Counted from the first letter of the stretch, positions 26,903 to 36,245 are shown. The stretch: 64,000 nucleotides of DNA from Actinoplanes palleronii (GCF_016862315.1 NZ_BOMS01000130.1:1-64000); one strand, 5' to 3'. Translations and numbers: made by a program. The notes: a model not told the origin generated them from the letters alone.

Positions 26903-27715
26903 CTAGATCGGCATGAGGCGAGCCGCGAGGGCGACCGTGGTCAGGTCGCCCTCGCGCAGCTTCGCCGCCGCGTCCGCCTCGCCGAGCCCGGCCAGCCGCA
27001 CCGCCGACGCGTCGATCAGCGACTCCTCGCCGTCCAGCAGCCGGCGGGCCAGCCGGGCCTGCGCCGGGCTGAGCTCCGCGTAGGCGCACCGGTCCAGCGC
27101 GGTGATGGTGTCGTCGTCCAGCTCGCCGGCCATCGCCCGCTCGGTGACCACCTTCAGCAGCCAGCTCGGCCACCACGAGTACTTGCCCACCACCTGGCCG
27201 GAGTGCAGGGCCAGCCGCGGGTCCTGCCCGGCGGAGAGCAGCTTGACCGCGAGGTTCGTGTCGAACCGCTCCAGCCGCAGCGCCGCCACGAACGACCGCA
27301 GGATCACCTGCGGCTTCAGGAACGGCTCGGACGCGTGCGCCGCGTCGCCGGTCCGGCCCTGCAGCAGGTAGATCAGCGCCCGCGCCTCGCGCAGCTCGAA
27401 CCCGTCGCTCGACCGCTCCTCGAGCCGGTCGACGGTGGCGGCCAGCCGGGCCACCGCCTGCTCGGCCCGCACCGACAGCTCCTCGCTGGCCGGCTTGTTC
27501 AGGAACCGCACCATGATGTTCAGCGCGATCTCGGCCTCCCGGCGCAGCAGCGGCGACGGGATCTTCGCAACGATCTCGTCGCCCAGGCTCTCGGTCAGAG
27601 AGCCCAGGTCGAATCTCTCGGAGACCTGCTGGAACTGGTCCCACCACGACGCGGGGTGCTGCTGCGGCTGTCGGATCACGTGACCAAGCGTGACCCGTTT
27701 ACTACCGAGCGACAA
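26903..27715 (-). CDS. Hypothetical cytosolic alpha-helical protein
   Basis: 270 residues, TTG start at 27715 (weak; GTG 27679 is an alternative). No signal or TM segment. The sequence is mostly amphipathic helix rich in Leu, Ala, Arg and Glu (LRREAEIALNIMVRFLNKP; VARLAATVDRLEERS; LSPAQARLARRLLDGEE), suggesting a helical-repeat or scaffold fold. I recognise no family. It lies 12 nt after the SCO6745-like gene on the same strand and may be in an operon with it. Confidence 0.65.
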   Translation of the reverse strand: MSLGSKRVTLGHVIRQPQQHPASWWDQFQQVSERFDLGSLTESLGDEIVAKIPSPLLRREAEIALNIMVRFLNKPASEELSVRAEQAVARLAATVDRLEERSSDGFELREARALIYLLQGRTGDAAHASEPFLKPQVILRSFVAALRLERFDTNLAVKLLSAGQDPRLALHSGQVVGKYSWWPSWLLKVVTERAMAGELDDDTITALDRCAYAELSPAQARLARRLLDGEESLIDASAVRLAGLGEADAAAKLREGDLTTVALAARLMPI

Positions 27716-27727
27716 GCGTTTTGGGCA

Positions 27728-28603
27728 TCATGCGGGGTGCGAACGATCACCGGCGGAAGATGTCAGACCGGCCGGGTCCAGCAGACCGGCCTTGACGACG
27801 ACCCGGCTCAGCGGCCGGGTCAGCTCGGCCAGCCGAAGGCACCCCGCGTCACCCAGAGTGGCGTAGGCGGGCTCGGCCAACCGGTCGGTGGTCGCCTCCA
27901 GCTCGGCGCCGAGCCGACGGCCCTCGTCGGAGAGCTCGTCGCCGGCCAGCAGCCCGCGCTCGCGCAGCCCGTCGGCGGCGGCCGCCCACTGCTCCGGCTT
28001 CCACCCCCGGGAGGCCAGCAGGAACCGGCCGGTGACCTGGTCGGCGGCCCCCTTCAGGACGATCGACTCCAGGCCGCTGATCCCGGCGGCCAGCAGCGCC
28101 GCGATGTGCCCGTCGCCGCGGAACTCGCGCAGCAGCATGTGCGCGTGGAAGAGCACCAGGTGCGGTGCGTCCGGCCAGGGCAGCTCGGCGTGCGCGGCGA
28201 ACAGCGGCCGGCCGTGCGGCCTGGTGGCCGCGTGCAGCGCCGCCGTCCGGGCCAGCTCGGCCGCCTCGGCCACCTCCGGGCCGGCCAGCGTCGCGACGCC
28301 CAGCGCCCGGGTCAGCGCGGCGTCCGCGACCGCCAGGCGGGTGGCCACCATCTGCTCCGGGGTCACCGTGTCCCACGCGGCCGGGACGGTCTTGGCGATC
28401 ACGGCCGGGTTGAAGTTGTAGAACGTGGCGGCCACCAGCGCCGCGCCCGCCGGGCCCAGGGCGGCGGCGCGAGCGGCGAAGTAGCCGCCCATCGGGTGCA
28501 GCCCCAGCCGGGCGTAGGCCGCCGGGCCCTCCGGCACCAGGTAGACACAGGCGTGCAGCGGCTCGGTGACCCGCCAGGCCAGGCGGGACGGGCTCTCGGT
28601 CAC
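27728..28603 (-). CDS. SCO6745/SalK-like protein (predicted helix-turn-helix fold)
   Basis: 291 residues from GTG 28603, which overlaps the upstream stop (GTGA). Seen: the family-like opening WRVTEPLHACVYLVPE, GYFAARAAALGPAGAALVAATFYNFNP (given by its core ATFYNFNP), LFHAHMLLREFRGDGHIAALL and a C-terminal SDEGRRLGAELEATTDRLAEP. This pattern is shared by actinobacterial proteins annotated SCO6745 family or SalK, with a C-terminal winged-helix-like domain. The biochemical role is unknown. The much longer in-frame reading upstream is an artefact of the overlap with the next gene. Confidence 0.75.
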   Translation of the reverse strand: MTESPSRLAWRVTEPLHACVYLVPEGPAAYARLGLHPMGGYFAARAAALGPAGAALVAATFYNFNPAVIAKTVPAAWDTVTPEQMVATRLAVADAALTRALGVATLAGPEVAEAAELARTAALHAATRPHGRPLFAAHAELPWPDAPHLVLFHAHMLLREFRGDGHIAALLAAGISGLESIVLKGAADQVTGRFLLASRGWKPEQWAAAADGLRERGLLAGDELSDEGRRLGAELEATTDRLAEPAYATLGDAGCLRLAELTRPLSRVVVKAGLLDPAGLTSSAGDRSHPA

Positions 28604-29106
28604 GGTTCCCACGGCAGCTCCTCGGCTTCGGTGACGACGGGCGCGGACCCGGAGTGCTCCGGGGCAGGTCGTTCGGACACGGTAGACCAGCGACCCGACC
28701 GGCGAGCTGCCTGGACGGTCACCAGGTGCACCGGCAGCGGCGGCGGCACGAACGGGCCGATGCCCCAGCGCACCCAGATCGCCACCCGGCCGGCGGCGGC
28801 CTCGGCGAGCAGCTTGTCGACGGTGCGCTGCCGGTCCAGCCGGTCCACCTCGACCGCGATCGGGGCGGCGCCGCCGGGGCGGGCGCAGGCCACGTCGAGC
28901 ACCGAGTTGCCGCGCAACGGCGGCGGCAGCGGGACGACGCTGGGCGCGCGGCGGTAGACCCGCCACTGCTGCCAGGTGGCCCACTCCTCGATCGCGGCGA
29001 GGATCCGGGCGGTGGCCTCGTCCGCGGTCAGGTCGGCGAAGGTCAGCCGCTCCAGCCAGGTGGCGAGGGAGTGTGCCGTAGAGGTGCCGTCGTCCGCCGT
29101 GTCCAT
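28600..29106 (-). CDS. Hypothetical protein with a nuclease-like D...ExD...K core
   Basis: 168 residues. The middle reads SVLDVACARPGG then IAVEVDRLDRQRTVDKLL, followed by VAIWVRWG. An Asp on one strand, E-V-D on the next and a following Lys-containing helix resemble the PD-(D/E)XK nuclease core, but this is a weak pattern and the key Lys is displaced. Around it are an acidic N-terminal helix (WLERLTFADLTADEATARIL) and a disordered C-terminal tail. Its stop overlaps the start of the SCO6745-like gene, so the two are co-translated. Unknown function. Confidence 0.65.
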   Translation of the reverse strand: MDTADDGTSTAHSLATWLERLTFADLTADEATARILAAIEEWATWQQWRVYRRAPSVVPLPPPLRGNSVLDVACARPGGAAPIAVEVDRLDRQRTVDKLLAEAAAGRVAIWVRWGIGPFVPPPLPVHLVTVQAARRSGRWSTVSERPAPEHSGSAPVVTEAEELPWEP

Positions 29107-29142
29107 TGTCCGTACCCTATCGGGGTCCGGATTTTTATCTTG

Positions 29143-31467
29143 TCAGGCGGCCGCGGGCAGATCCTTGTCCACCGTCATGACCGCGGACGGGTGCCGGACC
29201 TGCGCGGCGAGCAGCGCGGTGAAGTCCTCGGCGCTGACCGGACGGCCCAGGTGATAGCCCTGGCCGACGGTGTAGCCGAGCCTGAGCAGCCGGTCCGCCT
29301 GCTCCTGGTTCTCGATGCCCTCGGCGACCGTGTCCAGGCCCAGCGCGTCGGCGAGCTGGACGACCGCCCGGGCCACCGCCTGCCGGGCACCGGCCGCCGC
29401 ACTGCCCGGCTCGTCGACCTCGATGTTGTCGACGAACGACTTGTCCAGCTTGACGATCGCGGCCGGGAACGCGCGCAGCAGGCTGAGTGACGACTCGCCG
29501 GTGCCGAAGTCGTCCAGGGCCAGCCGCACCCCCATGTCGTGCACCTCGTGCAGCACCTTGAGCACCTGGTGGCCGCGCAGCACGGCGGACTCGGTCAGCT
29601 CGAGCACCAGCCGGTTCGCCGGCAGGCCGGTGTCGGCGAGCGCGGCCCGCACGTCGGCGACGAAGTCCGGGTCGTGCAGCTGGCGCACCGACACGTTCGG
29701 CGAGGCCTTGCGCAGCGCGTCCGGGCCGAACTCGGCGAGCCACGCGGCGGCCTGCCGGCACGTCTCGCGCAGCACCCAGCGGCCCAGCGGCACGATCAGC
29801 CCGGTCCGTTCGGCGGCCGGGATGAAGTCGATCGGCGGCACCGTGCCGCGCTCCGGGTGCACCCAGCGCACCAGCGCCTCCACGCCGACCACCCGGCCGT
29901 CACGCAGGTCCACCAGCGGCTGGTAGACCAGCCGGAACTCGCCGGCGTCCAGGGCCCGGCGCAGGTCGCCGCCGAGCTGGGCGTGCGCCTGGGCGGGCTT
30001 CTCCATGCCGGGGGCGTACCGGATCCAGTTGGCCTTGCCGCGCTGTTTCGCGGTGTACATCGCGGCGTCCGCGTCGCGCAGCAGGTTCCGGGCCGCGGTG
30101 CCGGCCGGCGCCGACGCGATGCCGGCGCTCGCGTGCACCAGCAGCCGGTGCCCACTGATCGGTGCGGCGATCGCCGTCATGATCCGCCGCGCCACCGCCT
30201 CGTCGACGCCGGGCGTGGTGACCAGCACCGCGAACTCGTCACCGGCCAGCCGGGCCGGTTCGCCGTCCGCGCCGGCCGCGACCCGCAGCGTCGCGGCGAA
30301 CGCGATCAGCAGTTCGTCGCCGACGTCGTGGCCGAGTGAGTCGTTCACCGCGTTGAAGTCGTCCAGGTCGACCAGCAGCACGGTGGCGCCGGTGGTGGCC
30401 AGCGCGACGTCCAGGCGCTCGCGGAACAGCACCCGGTTGCCGAGGCCGGTCAGCGCGTCGTGGGTGGCGTCGTACTGCAGCCGGGCCTCGGAGGCCTCCC
30501 GCTCGTGCAGCAGCCGGGTGTTGTCCCGGTTGACCACCCACTGGCGGACCGACACCAGCGTGCTGACCAGGGCGGCGCCGCCGATGACCAGCCGGCCCTC
30601 GCCGATCGTGTCCAGCCGGGGCTCACCGAACAGCACCTGCGCGAGCGGCACGTCGGCGGCCAGCATGGCCAGGTACGGCAACCACGAGTCGGACCGCAGC
30701 GTACGGGCGACCGGCGCGTGCCGCTGACGCAGCGCGGCCAGCGTGATCAGCACCGGCACCAGGGGCAGCAGCACCGCCTGGGCCGGGATCGAGCCGTCCT
30801 CCGGCCGGGCGACGGCGAGCAGCGCGAACGCCGCCGCGACCAGCCCGGTGCCGGCCACCAACCGGACCGCGGTGCGATCCACCGGCCCGCCCGGGATGTA
30901 CGACACCTTGGTGACCGCGCCGGCCGCGAACAGGAACGCCATCAGCACCACGGCGAGCACCCCGGTGCTCCAGCGCTGCTCCGCGGCGAACATCGGGTAC
31001 AACCCGAAGTGCCCGAGCAGCACGGCGCAGCCGAGGAACGCGATCGACCGGTCCAGCCACTGCCGGCCCCGCTCGGCCCAGCTGGTCACGCCGAGCGGCA
31101 CGGCGCCGACCCCGATCATCGCGGCCAGCAGTCCGAGACCGATCAGCACGGTGCTGGGCAGCGGCAGGTACGGCAGCGCCGGCGACGAGCGGAACGCCGC
31201 GACGGCCAGGACCGCGTACCCGGCGGTGAGCAGCACCGTGGCGACCTCGAGCAGCAGCCAGAAGCGGCGGCCGGCCGGGGGCAGCACGACGTCGCGGCGC
31301 AACGCGTGCACCGCGGGGACGGCGATCGCGCCGGCGATCGGCATGACCAGGTAGGCCAGGGCGGCCGGGCCGGTCGGGGCCAGGCACCACCAGACGTACC
31401 AGAGCACGCCGGTCAGGGCGGTGGCGCCGCTGAGCGCGGCGTAGCGCCAGTGCCGCTCCCCGGTCAC
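29143..31467 (-). CDS. Membrane GGDEF-EAL protein (c-di-GMP phosphodiesterase/cyclase)
   Basis: 774 residues. The N-terminal half has about nine hydrophobic segments (residues about 10-290), an integral membrane sensor. A GGDEF domain (about 325-485) has the altered signature ARLAGDEFAV (AGDEF) and no I-site Arg. An EAL domain (about 500-755) looks complete: GVEALVRWVHP, NVSVRQL, LVLELTESAV, LDDFGTGESSLSLL, IVKLDKSFVD, DTVAEGIENQEQ. Degradation is therefore the safest predicted activity; AGDEF can be active in some enzymes. Its GTG overlaps the TGA of the PAS-GGDEF gene, so a cyclase and a probable phosphodiesterase are made together. Confidence 0.92.
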   Translation of the reverse strand: MTGERHWRYAALSGATALTGVLWYVWWCLAPTGPAALAYLVMPIAGAIAVPAVHALRRDVVLPPAGRRFWLLLEVATVLLTAGYAVLAVAAFRSSPALPYLPLPSTVLIGLGLLAAMIGVGAVPLGVTSWAERGRQWLDRSIAFLGCAVLLGHFGLYPMFAAEQRWSTGVLAVVLMAFLFAAGAVTKVSYIPGGPVDRTAVRLVAGTGLVAAAFALLAVARPEDGSIPAQAVLLPLVPVLITLAALRQRHAPVARTLRSDSWLPYLAMLAADVPLAQVLFGEPRLDTIGEGRLVIGGAALVSTLVSVRQWVVNRDNTRLLHEREASEARLQYDATHDALTGLGNRVLFRERLDVALATTGATVLLVDLDDFNAVNDSLGHDVGDELLIAFAATLRVAAGADGEPARLAGDEFAVLVTTPGVDEAVARRIMTAIAAPISGHRLLVHASAGIASAPAGTAARNLLRDADAAMYTAKQRGKANWIRYAPGMEKPAQAHAQLGGDLRRALDAGEFRLVYQPLVDLRDGRVVGVEALVRWVHPERGTVPPIDFIPAAERTGLIVPLGRWVLRETCRQAAAWLAEFGPDALRKASPNVSVRQLHDPDFVADVRAALADTGLPANRLVLELTESAVLRGHQVLKVLHEVHDMGVRLALDDFGTGESSLSLLRAFPAAIVKLDKSFVDNIEVDEPGSAAAGARQAVARAVVQLADALGLDTVAEGIENQEQADRLLRLGYTVGQGYHLGRPVSAEDFTALLAAQVRHPSAVMTVDKDLPAAA

Positions 31468-33308
31468 CGGGTGAGCTCCCGGGACCGCTGCTTGTCGGCG
31501 TACATCCGCAGGTCGGCGACGTGCAGCAGGTTGTCCGGCTGGTCGGCCGGGCCGGACGCCACCCCGATGCTGGTGCCCACCGTGAGCATCCGGCCGCCGA
31601 GCTCGACCGGCACGGCCAGCGCCGCGCGCAGCCGGGCGCCGATCCGGTTCGCCTCGTCCTGCCCGGCGCCGACCAGCACGGCGAACTCGTCGCCGCCCAG
31701 CCGCGCCGCCAGGTCGTCCGGCCCGCCGCTGGCCAGCAGTTGCGCGGCCACGTGCCGCAGCACCGCGTCGCCGGTGGCGTGCCCGTAGGTGTCGTTGATC
31801 TGTTTGAACCCGTTCAGGTCGACGAGCAGCACCGCCACCTCGCCGGCGCCGGACTCGCCGATCCGGTCGGTGAACAACCGGCGGTTCGCCAGCCCGGTCA
31901 GCGCGTCGTGACCGGCCTGGAACCGCAGCCGTTCACGCAGCTCGCGCTCCTCGGTCATGTCCCGGGCGTTGATCACCACGCCGCTGATCCCGCGCTCGGC
32001 GACCAGGTTCACCCCGACCACGGAGAGCCAGCGCCAGCTGTCGTCCTCGTGCTGCACCCGCATCTCGAAGGCCACCTTGGCGCCCGGGGTGGCGTACACC
32101 CCGGCCATCTCGGCGGCGACCCGGTCCGCGTCGTCCGGGTGGATCATGTCGAGCATCTGCCGGCCGACGTACTCGTCGAGGGTGCCCCCGATGATCCGTT
32201 CGACGGCCGGGTTCAGGTACTTCACGATGCCGTCGGTCCGTACGATCGCGGTGATGTCGGACGCGTGCCGCAGCAGCGCCTCCTGCCGGCGCTCCCGGCG
32301 CCGGATCTCGGCCAGGCTCTCGTCGAGCTGATCGAGCAGGGTGTTGTTCTCGGCCAGCGCGAGCAGCTGCCGGGCCACCACCAGCGCCACGTTGATCAGC
32401 AGCCCGGCCAGCGCGCCCCAGGCCGACAGCCCGAGTCCCTGGGTGAGCAGGGTGATCACCAGAGTGCCGGCGCAGACCACCGTGCCCAGGTACGGCAGCG
32501 GGCTGTACCGCCGCCCGGAGCCGGCCTCCCGGCGGGCCGTCTCGCCCCGCCCGGCCCGCGCCTCCAGCAGCTGCAGCCGCGGCGCCGCGACCATCAGCAG
32601 GCACGGGCCGAGCACCAGCAACGACGGGACGATCACCCCGCTGACGCTGGCGGTGGGCAGCAGCACGTTGCCGATCGCCTGCACCGCGGTGGAGGCGACG
32701 ATCGGGACGGCGGCCGGCATGGCGATCGGGCTCGACCCGCTCAGGCCGACCTTCACGGTCAGGAAGCCACCGCAGAGCACCACGCCGCAGCCGAACAGCG
32801 CGGAGACGTACCCGGCCGCGCCGGCGTCGCCGATCGAGGTGCGGGTCAGCAGGGCCCAGACCACCACGCCGGCCGCGGTGTTCACCGTCGCGGCGTCCAG
32901 CGTGACCCGGATCCGGCTGCCCCGCGACCACACCTGACCGGGGTGGAACAGGGCGACGCCGACGACCATCAGCACGCCGGCCACGCCGAGCAGCTGCTGC
33001 GCGGGGTGGAAGACGAACGTGTCGCGGCCCGGCTCGGACAGCACGTAGCCCAGCTGGGTGACGTCACCGGCCGCGAAGACCAGCCCGGCGAGGCCCATCA
33101 CCCGCCAGAACCGCCGGCTCGCCGGGGTGAGCGCGAGCGTGCGCCACACCTGCCGGGACAGCGCGAACAGCGCCAGGTCGGTGAGCGGCGCGACGACCCA
33201 GCAGAGCAGCAGTTTCTCCCGGGTGGTGCCCAGATCGAGGGCGTAGCCACCGAGGACGACCAGGGCCGACAGGACCAACGGGGCCAGCACCGGATCACGC
33301 CAGCGCAT
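31464..33308 (-). CDS. Membrane PAS-GGDEF diguanylate cyclase
   Basis: 614 residues. About nine hydrophobic segments occupy residues 1-320. A short coiled linker (LLDQLDESLAEIRRRERRQEAL as key region) leads to a PAS domain (about 345-455: IVRTDGIVKYLNPAVERIIG; MIHPDDADRV; INARDMTEERE). The GGDEF domain (about 455-610) has GHDALTGLANRRLF, LLVDLNGFKQIND and an intact RLGGDEFAV. The five-residue-upstream position reads GPDD, lacking the Arg of an RxxD I-site, so product inhibition at that site is unlikely. First gene of a two-gene c-di-GMP operon. Confidence 0.92.
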   Translation of the reverse strand: MRWRDPVLAPLVLSALVVLGGYALDLGTTREKLLLCWVVAPLTDLALFALSRQVWRTLALTPASRRFWRVMGLAGLVFAAGDVTQLGYVLSEPGRDTFVFHPAQQLLGVAGVLMVVGVALFHPGQVWSRGSRIRVTLDAATVNTAAGVVVWALLTRTSIGDAGAAGYVSALFGCGVVLCGGFLTVKVGLSGSSPIAMPAAVPIVASTAVQAIGNVLLPTASVSGVIVPSLLVLGPCLLMVAAPRLQLLEARAGRGETARREAGSGRRYSPLPYLGTVVCAGTLVITLLTQGLGLSAWGALAGLLINVALVVARQLLALAENNTLLDQLDESLAEIRRRERRQEALLRHASDITAIVRTDGIVKYLNPAVERIIGGTLDEYVGRQMLDMIHPDDADRVAAEMAGVYATPGAKVAFEMRVQHEDDSWRWLSVVGVNLVAERGISGVVINARDMTEERELRERLRFQAGHDALTGLANRRLFTDRIGESGAGEVAVLLVDLNGFKQINDTYGHATGDAVLRHVAAQLLASGGPDDLAARLGGDEFAVLVGAGQDEANRIGARLRAALAVPVELGGRMLTVGTSIGVASGPADQPDNLLHVADLRMYADKQRSRELTR

Positions 33309-33406
33309 GCCTCACCCCCTACCGCACCCGAGTCACATCCGTCCTTGCAGCGATCGGCCCGGGAGGGGCGGTTGTTAGCGTTTTCTGCGCGCCGACCTGA
33401 CCCTTC

Positions 33407-34807
33407 CTACGCGCCGGCCTGTCCCAGATCGGTCAGGCGCTCCTGGAGGACGGCGGCCTGACCGGCGGTCAGCCCGCCCTCGCCGAGCCGCTGCCGGACC
33501 TTCTTGCGGAGCAGGTCGACCTCGCCCGGCACGTCCGGATCGTCGGAGACGGCGAGCTGGCCGAGGATGTTGCGGAAGTCCTGGGCGACGTCCGGCCGGA
33601 TGTCACCGGACTGCTCCCCCTTCTCCACGGCGTCCTGCACCCGGCCCAGCGCGACGTCGACGGTCAGCGGGGCAGCGGTCCGCTCCACCGTCACCTTCGC
33701 CGACGCCGACGCCGACGCCGACGGGCTCGGCGCAGGCGGCGCGACGGACGGCACGACCGACGGCGCCACCGACGGCACGACCGGCGGCTGGGGCTGCGCG
33801 GCCAGGTCGTCGTCGGCCTGCGACACCACGTGCACCAGGGCCAGGAACGCGACAGCGGTCGCGCCCAGCGCCGCCCCCACCGCGATCTTGCGGCCGCGGC
33901 TGTTCCGCACCGCCGGCGTCTCGGCCGGCACCCGGGCGTGCCCGGTGGGGCGGGCGCCGGGCAGCGGCACGGTCGGCGCCTTGTTGTCCTCGGACGGTGC
34001 CAGCTCGGCGAGCACCTTCCACGCCTCGGCCGCGGACGGCCGGCGTTCCGGGTCGTCGAGCAGGCAGCGCTGGATCAGGTCGACGAGCGGGGTGGGCAGG
34101 CCACCGGGCAGCGGCGTCGGGCCGGACTGCCGGGCGATCGCCAGCTCCTCCCAGGTGTCCACGCTGTAGGGCGGCTCCCCGGCGACCATCTCGAAGAGCA
34201 GCACGCCCAGCCCGTACAGGTCGGTGGCCGGCTCGGCGGGCTCGCCGTCCAGGCGTTCCGGCGCGGCGTAGGCCGGTGTGCCGAACGTGGCGCCGGTGTC
34301 GTCGTCGTCCGGTTCGCCGGCGGTGGCGCTGATCCCGAAGTCGAGCAGCTTCACACCGCCCTTGCAGAGCATCACGTTGCCCGGCTTGATGTCGCGGTGC
34401 ACCACCCCGGCGGCGTGCGCGGCGGCGAGCGCTCCGGCCACCGCGGCGCCGACGGCGGCGGCGGCCGGCCACGGCACCGGGCCGTCGCAGAGCCGGGCCG
34501 CCACGGTCTCCCCGGAGAGCAGCTCCATCACCACGAACGGCACGACCGAACCGTCCGGCCGCACCGCCTCGCGGTAGTCGTGCACGGCCGCGATCCCCGG
34601 GTGCGAGAGCCGCGCCGCGAGCCGGGCCTCCCGCCACGCGAGGTGCGCGGCCCGGACGTCACCGGCCGGGAGTTTGACCGCCACCGGACGGTCGAGCAGC
34701 TCATCGGTGGCCCGCCAGACCTGCGCCATGCCGCCCGTCTCGAGCAACGTGACGAGGCGGTACCGCGAGACCAGGAGGGCACCCGGCGCCGGCCATACAT
34801 CGTGCAT
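33407..34807 (-). CDS. Membrane-anchored eukaryotic-type Ser/Thr protein kinase
   Basis: 466 residues from ATG 34807; readings further upstream add no kinase sequence. Kinase domain about residues 10-270: ETGGMAQVWRATDE (P-loop), VAVKLPAG (ATP Lys), VVHRDIKPGNVML (catalytic loop), LLDFGIS and YAAPERL. One TM segment at about 313-335 (KIAVGAALGATAVAFLALVHVV) is followed by a Pro/Ser/Ala-rich spacer with VVPSVAPS and SASASASA repeats and a short helical extracellular domain with no PASTA repeats. It probably transmits a surface or envelope signal by phosphorylating cytosolic targets. The ligand is unknown. Confidence 0.93.
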   Translation of the reverse strand: MHDVWPAPGALLVSRYRLVTLLETGGMAQVWRATDELLDRPVAVKLPAGDVRAAHLAWREARLAARLSHPGIAAVHDYREAVRPDGSVVPFVVMELLSGETVAARLCDGPVPWPAAAAVGAAVAGALAAAHAAGVVHRDIKPGNVMLCKGGVKLLDFGISATAGEPDDDDTGATFGTPAYAAPERLDGEPAEPATDLYGLGVLLFEMVAGEPPYSVDTWEELAIARQSGPTPLPGGLPTPLVDLIQRCLLDDPERRPSAAEAWKVLAELAPSEDNKAPTVPLPGARPTGHARVPAETPAVRNSRGRKIAVGAALGATAVAFLALVHVVSQADDDLAAQPQPPVVPSVAPSVVPSVAPPAPSPSASASASAKVTVERTAAPLTVDVALGRVQDAVEKGEQSGDIRPDVAQDFRNILGQLAVSDDPDVPGEVDLLRKKVRQRLGEGGLTAGQAAVLQERLTDLGQAGA

Positions 34808-35067
34808 GCCGGAACATTCGCCCACGCCGGTCGCTGTGTCAACCGCAGGAGGGTTTTCCCAGGCGAGCGTCAAAATCAAGATCACAAAACCGATGTCGTG
34901 CGTCCGCCGGGGTGCAGATCGCCGCTCCCGCCGGGACCCCTGCGGGCTCCGCAGGGCGCTGGCGCGCCCAGAACGCGAAGCCCTCCGGGGCGACGTCCGT
35001 GGGTGGTCCCGGTCAGACCCCCGCGAGGCCGCCACCACGCCGGGCCCAGCCGCGCCGCACGGTCACC
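34808..35067. other. Non-coding gap between kinase and LacI genes
   Basis: Part of a 427-nt gap (34808-35234). On the minus strand TTGACA (34842-34837) and AATGTT (34818-34813), 18 nt apart, could be a promoter for the kinase, giving a very short leader. AT-richer sequence at 34855-34890 stands out. The rest of the gap is the composite repeat described separately. No gene seen. Confidence 0.4.
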
Positions 35068-35120
35068 GGCTGGTTCTCAGGGGTGCCTCCGGCACCCCGA
35101 GAGACCCCTCACGACCAGCC
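35068..35120 (-). repeat. 53-nt hairpin module, copy B
   Basis: GGCTGGTTCTCAGGGG to CGACCAGCC on the plus strand, exactly 53 nt. It is strongly similar to 11258-11310, including the shared central CTCCGGCACCCCGAG. Lies 66 nt past core B when read from the upstream gene. Confidence 0.85.
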
Positions 35121-35186
35121 GGCGGCCCTTCGGGCGCGCCGCGGCCCGGACCGGCAGCCACCTCGCACGAGACCGTCACGGGACGT

Positions 35187-35213
35187 GGCTCGTAGCCTGC
35201 GGGCGGGCGCTCC
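35187..35213 (-). repeat. 27-nt post-stop core element, copy B
   Basis: Read on the minus strand it is GGAGCGCCCGCCC...GGCTACGAGCC, one difference from copy A. It starts 22 nt after the LacI stop at 35235, again preceded by CGGTACG. Confidence 0.85.
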
Positions 35214-35234
35214 CTATCCGTACCGAAAAAAGGG

Positions 35235-36245
35235 TTAAGCGCTGCCACGCAGGATCAGGCGGGTGGGCATGACCGTCTCGCGCTCGACCGGCTCCTCGCC
35301 GTCCAGCTTCGCCAGCAGCAGCCGGACCGTCTCCTGGCCCATCTGCTCGACCGGCTGGTAGACGCTGGTCAGCGGCGGATCGGTGTGCCGGGCGATCACC
35401 GAGTCGTCGAAGCCGATCACGGCGACGTCCTCCGGCACCCGGCGGCCCGCGCGGCGCAGCACCCGCAGCGCACCGGCCGCCATCATGTCCGAGGCCGCGA
35501 ACACCGCGTCCAGCTGCGGATAGTTGGTGAGCAGCCACTCCATCGCCATCGCGCCGCTGATCTCGCCGAAGTCGCCGGCCGCGGCCGGGCCGTCGCCGAC
35601 CACGTCGCGGTAGCCCTGGTAGCGGGCCACGCCGGGGGCCATGTCCATCGGGCCGGTGATCGTGGCGATGCAGCGGCGGCCCTGCTCACGCAGGTAGGAC
35701 ACCGCGGCCCGGGCGCCGCCCCGGTTGTCCGCGTCGACGAAGCTGACCGGTTCCGGGTGGACCGGGCGACCGACCCGGACCGTCGGCACGCCGCGCTCCT
35801 CGAGCAGCGCCGGCAGCGGATCGTCGCCGTGCAGCGACAGCAGCAGCGCGCCGTCGACGTGCTGGCGGGTCAGGTAGCCCTCGAGCTGGCGGCGTTCCTC
35901 CGGGGCCTGCGCGATCATCAGGACCATCTGCAGGTTCCGGGCGACCAGCACGGACGAGACGGACTGCACGATCCGGCCGAAGAACGGCTCGGCGAAGAAC
36001 CGCTCACCCGACTCGAAGACGACCAGGGCGATCGAGTCGGTGCGCTGGGTGACGAGCGCGCGGGCCGCGCGGTTCGGCACGTAGCCCAGGTCCTCGATGG
36101 CGTCCTGGACGAGTTTGCGGGCTTTCGGGCTGACCTGGGCCGACCCGTTCACCACCCGGGAGACGGTGCCCCGGCCGACGCCGGCTCGCGCCGCGACCTC
36201 CTCCAGGGTCGGCCGCCCGGCCGAACGGTTGCTGTGGTCCCTCAT
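35235..36245 (-). CDS. LacI-family transcriptional regulator
   Basis: 336 residues from ATG 36245 (AAAGGA about 10 nt upstream). The N-terminal LacI helix-turn-helix is PTLEEVAARAGVGRGTVSRVVNG, with hinge helix GYVPNRAARAL. A periplasmic-binding-like effector domain follows (LVVFESGERFFAEPFFGRIV; DADNRGGARAAVSYL; VFAASDMMAAGALRVLR; VIGFDDSVIARHTDPPLTSV). It is a sugar-responsive repressor or activator, but neither neighbour is a catabolic gene, so its regulon lies elsewhere. The composite repeat begins directly after its stop. Confidence 0.9.
   Translation of the reverse strand: MRDHSNRSAGRPTLEEVAARAGVGRGTVSRVVNGSAQVSPKARKLVQDAIEDLGYVPNRAARALVTQRTDSIALVVFESGERFFAEPFFGRIVQSVSSVLVARNLQMVLMIAQAPEERRQLEGYLTRQHVDGALLLSLHGDDPLPALLEERGVPTVRVGRPVHPEPVSFVDADNRGGARAAVSYLREQGRRCIATITGPMDMAPGVARYQGYRDVVGDGPAAAGDFGEISGAMAMEWLLTNYPQLDAVFAASDMMAAGALRVLRRAGRRVPEDVAVIGFDDSVIARHTDPPLTSVYQPVEQMGQETVRLLLAKLDGEEPVERETVMPTRLILRGSA

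Noticed and set aside
27671..27683. GGTCACGTGATCC-type near-palindrome with CACGTG core
   Set aside because: Sits inside the beginning of a coding gene, single occurrence, no supporting promoter elements.
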